A DNA stretch of 25,110 nt from Gemmatimonadota bacterium. GTDB lineage: Bacteria; Latescibacterota; UBA2968; UBA8231. This document shows, piece by piece, positions 20,871-25,110 of this stretch. The position numbers were made by a program, and so were the translations under genes. Within the stretch, counting starts at the first letter, position 1; each line of letters begins with the position of its first letter. The stretch covers positions 1 through 25,110 of the forward strand of contig JAPPEF010000246.1 of NCBI GenBank assembly GCA_028875335.1. Direction: 5' to 3'. The notes under the pieces were generated by a model. That model searched no databases. It saw nothing but the letters and a program-made list of their open reading frames with translations, and had not been told where the DNA came from.

Positions 20871-23800
20871 TTACGGCGACGGCTTCTCTGGCCGTTGCAA
20901 TCCGTGCTTGCGCATGCGATATCGCAGCTTCTCCGGGCCCATGCCCAACAAACGAGCCGCCCCTCGGGGGCCATAGATCCGCCAGTTCGTGGCTTGGAGG
21001 GCCGCCAAAATGCGCTGCTTTTCGTCCTCATCTTCGGCATCCCAGTCGAACCCTTGTTCAACAGGCAGGGCAAGCTCCGCCTCGGCAGCCTGAAACGGCA
21101 CATCCGCTACCTGAATGACGTCTCTGTCGCCCAACACGACTGCCTGCTGGATTACGTGCTCCAACTCGCGCACGTTCCCCGGCCACGCATATTGTTGCAA
21201 ATGCGCCACCGCCTCCTCGCCCAACACCGGCGTCGGCCGCCCGAGCTGTTCGGCACACCGGCTGGCAAAATGCGTTGCCAAGAGCGGGATGTCCTCCTGA
21301 CGCTCCCGCAGGGGCGGTAGTACTAAGGAGAGTACGCTCAGCCGATAGAACAGATCCTCGCGGAACGTCCCGGCCTGAATAGCCTCTTCCAGGTCCTTGT
21401 TGGTCGCGGCGACGACCCGCACATCTACCGGGATAGACTGCTCGCCGCCGACGCGCGTCAGGTGGCCCTCCTCCAAGATGTGGAGCAAGGCCCGTTGGGA
21501 GTCTAAGGGCAAATCGCCCACCTCGTCGAGGAACAAAGTGCCGCCATTGGCCCGCTCAAAGTAGCCGATCTTTTGGGCATTTGCGCTGGTAAAGGCTCCC
21601 TTCTCATGGCCGAACAGTTCGCTTTCGATCAGCCCGGCGGACAGACCCCCACAATTGACAGGTATAAAAGGGTTGGCTTGGCGCGGGCTGAGGTTGTGGA
21701 GCAGTCGCGCCAGCACGCCCTTGCCGACCCCGGTCTCGCCTAGCACCAGCACCGTCATATCCGTCTCGGCCATTGATTCGACCTGTTCGAAGAGCCGTGC
21801 CATGGCTTGGCTCTGGCTGAGAAAACCCTGATTCGAGACTCGCAGCATTTGCTCTAGGCGTCGGAGGTGGGTGGGGACCACTCGCATCTCTAGGCGGGCT
21901 AGGTCCGACATCAAGCCGTCCCGGTCCACGGTCCGCACTTCAAAGTGGAACAGGCCGGCCGGCACGTCTTGGTACGTCACCCGATTGGCGGGCGTGAATG
22001 CGCTCCACTCTTCTGCCGGGCCGTAGCCGACGAGCCGGTGGCTATAGCGCATTTGCTCGGCCCCACTCCTGAAGCTGAGGCCCTGGAAGTGGAACTGAAT
22101 CTCGGGCGTGCTATCCGGGCAGGACACGGCTTGGGGTTCGTCGAAAGTGCGCCCGGCCACGACCTGGCGGATGCGGATGCGAGGCGGCGTCTCCCCTGGT
22201 TGATACGCAATGAGACCGGCCCGCGTTCCGAACCACAGCCGACCCTGGCTATCGCGCAGAATGGCTTCGACGATATTCTCAAGAGCGGACTTTCCGAGAC
22301 GGATGCTTTGGAAGGTCCGACCGTCGTACTTCAGCACGCCCCCGCCGCTGGTTCCAATCCACAGACATGCTTGCTGCGGGTCGGCCACCAAGGCCAGAAT
22401 GCCATTGGCGGACAGATCGCCTTGGTCAACTGTAAACTGGCGCACCTCTTTGGCTTGGTAGTCAATGGCGAAAAGGCCGTGAGTGGTTCCCACCCAAATC
22501 GAGTCCCGGTACTCACACAAAGCATTCACATAAACGATGGCTTCCATGCCGGCCGTGTCATACGCGCGAAGATGACCGTCCTTGTAATTGTATAGAGCCG
22601 GCCTTGTTCCATAGAGGCCGATCCAGAAGGAGCCTTCTCGATCCTGTAGCACGACTCTACACTCCTGAGGCCGCAACTCCCCAATCGCAATGAAGCGGTT
22701 TGCTTCGATCCGTCCCAATTGCCCCGCGGAAGTGCAGGCGATTAAGTGCCCTTCTCGGCCTTGGAACAACATCTCGATTTCTACACCCCCTGCGATCACC
22801 GCGATCGCTTGGGTTTCTCTACCTGCCGACTTAAATACTTGTCCATCGGGGCCATTGCTCCAAACCTGTCCTTGTCGATCTACTGCCATAGACAAGACGG
22901 TATAACCTACCTCCACCGGCCGGATCCGGCTGTCCTCTAAGCAGGCTAAGCCTCCGGTCGTGCCAATCCAGATCCGGCCCTCCTGGTCTTCTCTCAGACA
23001 CCGGACCTCGCTGTCGGGTAGGCCGTCTTTTTTGTCGTATAGCTGAATGCTGACTGGATCGCAAAAGATCAGCCCGCCACCCCAGAGTCCTACCCAAATA
23101 TTTCCTTCGCTATCCTCGTAGGTCAGGCGCGTATCCGAAAAGTGAACATCTGGCAAGCCGGCTGAGAAAGGATGCCATTCCTCTCCGTCGTACACTAGCA
23201 CGCCCCGGCGGCTCAACCAGAGCCGATCGCGGTCGTCCACGCGCACATGGCGCGTTCCATGCTGGACGACTTCCGCTCCTTCGGCTCCATCGTCCACGCG
23301 GATGAGCTCGAATTGTCGGCTCGCGGGATCGTAGCGACCGACAACCACTTGTGTGCCTATGTAGCGGAAAGCGATCCACAGGTTGCCAGCGGCGTCTTGA
23401 GCGAAATTCCAAGGCCACTGCATTGCGTCGTCCCCAGGGCTTGCATCTGTGTTCATGCGCTGGCCTTCCAAGCTGATGACCCCATGCTCCCAAGTCGCCA
23501 GCCACGTCGTACCCGCCGAGTCGGTCGCCATGTCGTACATCACTCCTAGGGGCTGGCCCCCCAGTTCCGTCATGCACTCTACGCACTGTCCTTCGACGAA
23601 CCGGCCTACTCCCTCTAGGGTCAGTACCTGCACCGAGCCGTCGGCCTGGGTTTGCAGGCCCAATATGTCGTTGGAAGGCAGCCCGTGTTCGGTGGTGTAC
23701 ACCTGAAAGCCGCGCCCGTCGTAGGCTGCTAGCCCGCCGCCGAACGTTCCGAATAACAGCCGTCCGTCTGCATCTTCGACAATCGTTGTTACGGTGAGAT

Positions 23801-24005
23801 GGGGCAGCCCGTCCGACAGGCCAAAGGTATCAAAGTGCGCTCCGTCGAAGCGGCTTACGCCGCCGTCGGTTGTGCCGATCCAGAGGAGGCCGTGGCGGTC
23901 TTGATAGATGTCTTCCACGTACATCCCGGCCAACCCGTCGAAGACCGTGTATTGCTGTCCGAGGATGTGACCGAATGCCTTCTGGCTTGGGGCCGTGAGG
24001 TTCAT
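20871..24005 (-). CDS. Sigma-54 activator with Reg_prop/Y_Y_Y sensor and Fis-type HTH
   Basis: I start at ATG 24005, 29 bases after the previous stop; a longer frame would overlap that gene by 85 bases. The product is 1044 aa. Residues about 20-620 are Reg_prop-type propeller repeats (DRHGLLWIGTTDGGVSRFDG, EGNIWVGLWGGG, QGRLWFGTRAG). Residues about 628-700 are a Y_Y_Y-type domain (FHFQGLSFRSG, MRYSHRLVGY). Residues about 735-960 are a sigma-54 AAA+ domain: Walker A GETGVGKG, ESELFGHEKGAFTSA, Walker B GGTLFLDEVGDL, arginine region FREDLFYRL, sensor II NVRELEH. The C-terminus is a Fis-type HTH. No transmembrane segment, histidine kinase or receiver is visible. It should sense a ligand and activate sigma-54 promoters; the TlpA operon promoter lies just downstream. 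The sigma-contact loop is GAFTSA, not GAFTGA. Confidence 0.93.
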   Translation of the reverse strand: MNLTAPSQKAFGHILGQQYTVFDGLAGMYVEDIYQDRHGLLWIGTTDGGVSRFDGAHFDTFGLSDGLPHLTVTTIVEDADGRLLFGTFGGGLAAYDGRGFQVYTTEHGLPSNDILGLQTQADGSVQVLTLEGVGRFVEGQCVECMTELGGQPLGVMYDMATDSAGTTWLATWEHGVISLEGQRMNTDASPGDDAMQWPWNFAQDAAGNLWIAFRYIGTQVVVGRYDPASRQFELIRVDDGAEGAEVVQHGTRHVRVDDRDRLWLSRRGVLVYDGEEWHPFSAGLPDVHFSDTRLTYEDSEGNIWVGLWGGGLIFCDPVSIQLYDKKDGLPDSEVRCLREDQEGRIWIGTTGGLACLEDSRIRPVEVGYTVLSMAVDRQGQVWSNGPDGQVFKSAGRETQAIAVIAGGVEIEMLFQGREGHLIACTSAGQLGRIEANRFIAIGELRPQECRVVLQDREGSFWIGLYGTRPALYNYKDGHLRAYDTAGMEAIVYVNALCEYRDSIWVGTTHGLFAIDYQAKEVRQFTVDQGDLSANGILALVADPQQACLWIGTSGGGVLKYDGRTFQSIRLGKSALENIVEAILRDSQGRLWFGTRAGLIAYQPGETPPRIRIRQVVAGRTFDEPQAVSCPDSTPEIQFHFQGLSFRSGAEQMRYSHRLVGYGPAEEWSAFTPANRVTYQDVPAGLFHFEVRTVDRDGLMSDLARLEMRVVPTHLRRLEQMLRVSNQGFLSQSQAMARLFEQVESMAETDMTVLVLGETGVGKGVLARLLHNLSPRQANPFIPVNCGGLSAGLIESELFGHEKGAFTSANAQKIGYFERANGGTLFLDEVGDLPLDSQRALLHILEEGHLTRVGGEQSIPVDVRVVAATNKDLEEAIQAGTFREDLFYRLSVLSLVLPPLRERQEDIPLLATHFASRCAEQLGRPTPVLGEEAVAHLQQYAWPGNVRELEHVIQQAVVLGDRDVIQVADVPFQAAEAELALPVEQGFDWDAEDEDEKQRILAALQATNWRIYGPRGAARLLGMGPEKLRYRMRKHGLQRPEKPSP

Positions 24006-24034
24006 CGCGTTGACCTCGTCTGCCTTGGGATTCC

Positions 24035-25054
24035 TTACGGCGTCGGCGCGTCTTCCCGCAACAGTCCTTCCGCCTTTAGCTCGGCCCACAGATTCGTTGG
24101 TATTTCGTGCTGAAACCACTGGGCGTTGGTCTCGATGTGCGCCGGTGTTTGCGCTCCTGGGATGATGGCCGCAACGAGGGGATTTCCGAGCGGGAACTGC
24201 ATGGCGGCGGCGGGCAAGGGCACGTCGTGCCGCTGGCAGATGGCTTGGATGCGGCGGGTCTTTTCGAGGATTTTGGGTGAGGCGGTGTCATAGGCGTAGC
24301 GGGCCCCTTCGACCGGGCCAGAAGCAAGAATGCCGGAGGCAAAGACCGAGCCGATGACGATGCGCACGTCGCGCTCCTCGCAGAGCGGGAACTCCCCGTC
24401 GAGGGAGTCCTGGTCCAAGAGCGTGTAGGGCATGGCGACGATGCAGAAGTCGAGGTCGGCCGCGTCGAGCAGGCGCGGCATGGCTCCCATGCGGTTGAGG
24501 CCCGCGCCGACGGCCTTGACTAGCCCTTGGGAACGCAGTTCGTCGAGGGCGCGCCAGCCGCTGGTGATTAGGTGGTTGACGTGGGCGGAAAAGCGCTGCT
24601 CGCTGTCGTGGAAGAAGCTGTCGAGGTCGTGGATTAGGAGCAGATCAATGGAGTTGAGGCCCAGCCGCTGCAAGCTGTCTTCCCACGAGCGCATGATGCC
24701 GTCGTACCCGTAGTCGAAGCGATAGTCAAAGGGCAAGCCGCCGATCCAGAAGCCTTTCTCGAAAGAATCGAGGTTGCGGGTGGCCGTGAGCACCCGGCCG
24801 ACCTTGGTCGAGAGCACGAAGTCCTTGCGCTCCTGCTGGCGGAGAAAGTAGCCGAGGCGGTGTTCGCTTTTGCCGTAACCGTAGAACGGGGCGGTGTCGT
24901 AGTAGCGGATGCCAGCGTCCCAGGCCGCTTGCAGGGTGTCTTGGGCTTGGGTTTCGCTGACCGGATCGAACAGCTCGCCCAAAGGAGCGCCGCCAAAGCC
25001 GAGTGTGCTTAGCTCGACGCCGGTGCGCAAAGCACGCGTGGGGATGGTGGACAT
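24035..25054 (-). CDS. Aldo/keto reductase
   Basis: The 339-aa protein has the AKR TIM barrel with the catalytic tetrad visible: Asp53 and Tyr58 in YYDTAPFYGYG, Lys84 in LSTKVGR and His142 in LLLIHDLD. Residues such as VIGSVFASGIL and AAIIPGAQTPAHI near the C-terminus fit the NADP-binding part. It resembles the D-threo-aldose 1-dehydrogenase (L-fucose dehydrogenase) and pyridoxal dehydrogenase branch, so an NAD(P)-dependent sugar oxidation is plausible, but the substrate is not certain. ATG 25054 has AAAGGAAG about eight bases upstream. It ends 29 bases before the sigma-54 regulator on the same strand, so the two may be co-transcribed. Confidence 0.93.
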   Translation of the reverse strand: MSTIPTRALRTGVELSTLGFGGAPLGELFDPVSETQAQDTLQAAWDAGIRYYDTAPFYGYGKSEHRLGYFLRQQERKDFVLSTKVGRVLTATRNLDSFEKGFWIGGLPFDYRFDYGYDGIMRSWEDSLQRLGLNSIDLLLIHDLDSFFHDSEQRFSAHVNHLITSGWRALDELRSQGLVKAVGAGLNRMGAMPRLLDAADLDFCIVAMPYTLLDQDSLDGEFPLCEERDVRIVIGSVFASGILASGPVEGARYAYDTASPKILEKTRRIQAICQRHDVPLPAAAMQFPLGNPLVAAIIPGAQTPAHIETNAQWFQHEIPTNLWAELKAEGLLREDAPTP

Positions 25055-25110
25055 AGGATGCTTCCTTTCTACAGGTTGCTCTAAAAATTGTTAGAAGCGG
25101 CCGTGATGCG

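Noticed and set aside
20732..21103. Minus-strand ORF of 123 codons overlapping the end of the regulator
   Set aside because: It is a shadow of the regulator's 3' end that continues into the REP-like element; CHAERSAAES is a known chance translation of such repeats.
24006..24119. 38-residue extension of the sigma-54 regulator
   Set aside because: It overlaps the aldo/keto reductase gene by 85 bases, and ATG 24005 sits just after that gene's stop.

Overview
The window is GC-rich bacterial chromosome with long intact genes and no tRNA, rRNA, CRISPR array or recognisable insertion sequence. The gene mix (Cys-type sulfatase, phytanoyl-CoA dioxygenase-like oxygenase, GH71/GH99-like lipoprotein, aldo/keto reductase, TPR proteins, TlpA-like thioredoxins) resembles uncultured marine or sponge-associated lineages such as Poribacteria or Latescibacterota, or planctomycete-like relatives. 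This is an impression from gene content, not a placement. Several genes have signal peptides or a lipobox, so a Gram-negative envelope is likely.

Left part (1-8211). A sulfatase cut by the left edge, with its formylglycine cysteine motif in the first bases, and an RRM RNA-binding protein are the only plus-strand genes. All later genes are on the minus strand: a secreted lamin-tail/OB-fold/EEP nuclease, a HAD phosphatase, a PhyH-type dioxygenase, a GH99-like lipoprotein and an unrecognised 370-aa protein. A heptamer repeat array lies between the HAD and PhyH genes.

Middle part (8242-15218). Two large secreted paralogues share a roughly 565-residue TPR scaffold but carry different C-terminal domains: a sorbosone/PQQ-dehydrogenase-like propeller at 8242-11217 and a TlpA thioredoxin domain at 12752-14968. 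Between them is a small secreted protein of unknown function with a strong sigma-54 type -24/-12 promoter (12397-12412). Three consecutive perfect hairpins lie downstream of it. A 58-aa stand-alone Fis-type helix-turn-helix gene lies at 15042-15218.

Right part (15272-25054). Four tandem paralogous secreted TlpA-like proteins form two copies of a two-gene module. In each module one protein keeps CxxC and the other has Ser-Pro-Glu-Ser in its place and carries 19-residue PEAFASLD repeats. They are preceded by a second sigma-54 promoter (20519-20534), a perfect dyad (20560-20581) and an 11-bp direct-repeat array (20680-20733). Directly upstream is a 1044-aa regulator that joins a Reg_prop/Y_Y_Y sensor, known from hybrid two-component sensors, straight to a sigma-54 AAA+ activator and a Fis-type HTH, with no visible kinase or membrane segment. 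Its HTH is nearly identical to the stand-alone 58-aa protein.

Working model (inference): the regulator activates two sigma-54 promoters controlling an extracytoplasmic set of redox-active and redox-dead thioredoxin paralogues and an accessory secreted protein. The stand-alone HTH, encoded at the distal end of the first operon, could compete for the regulator's sites and give negative feedback. I regard this regulon as the best candidate for an undescribed system in the window.
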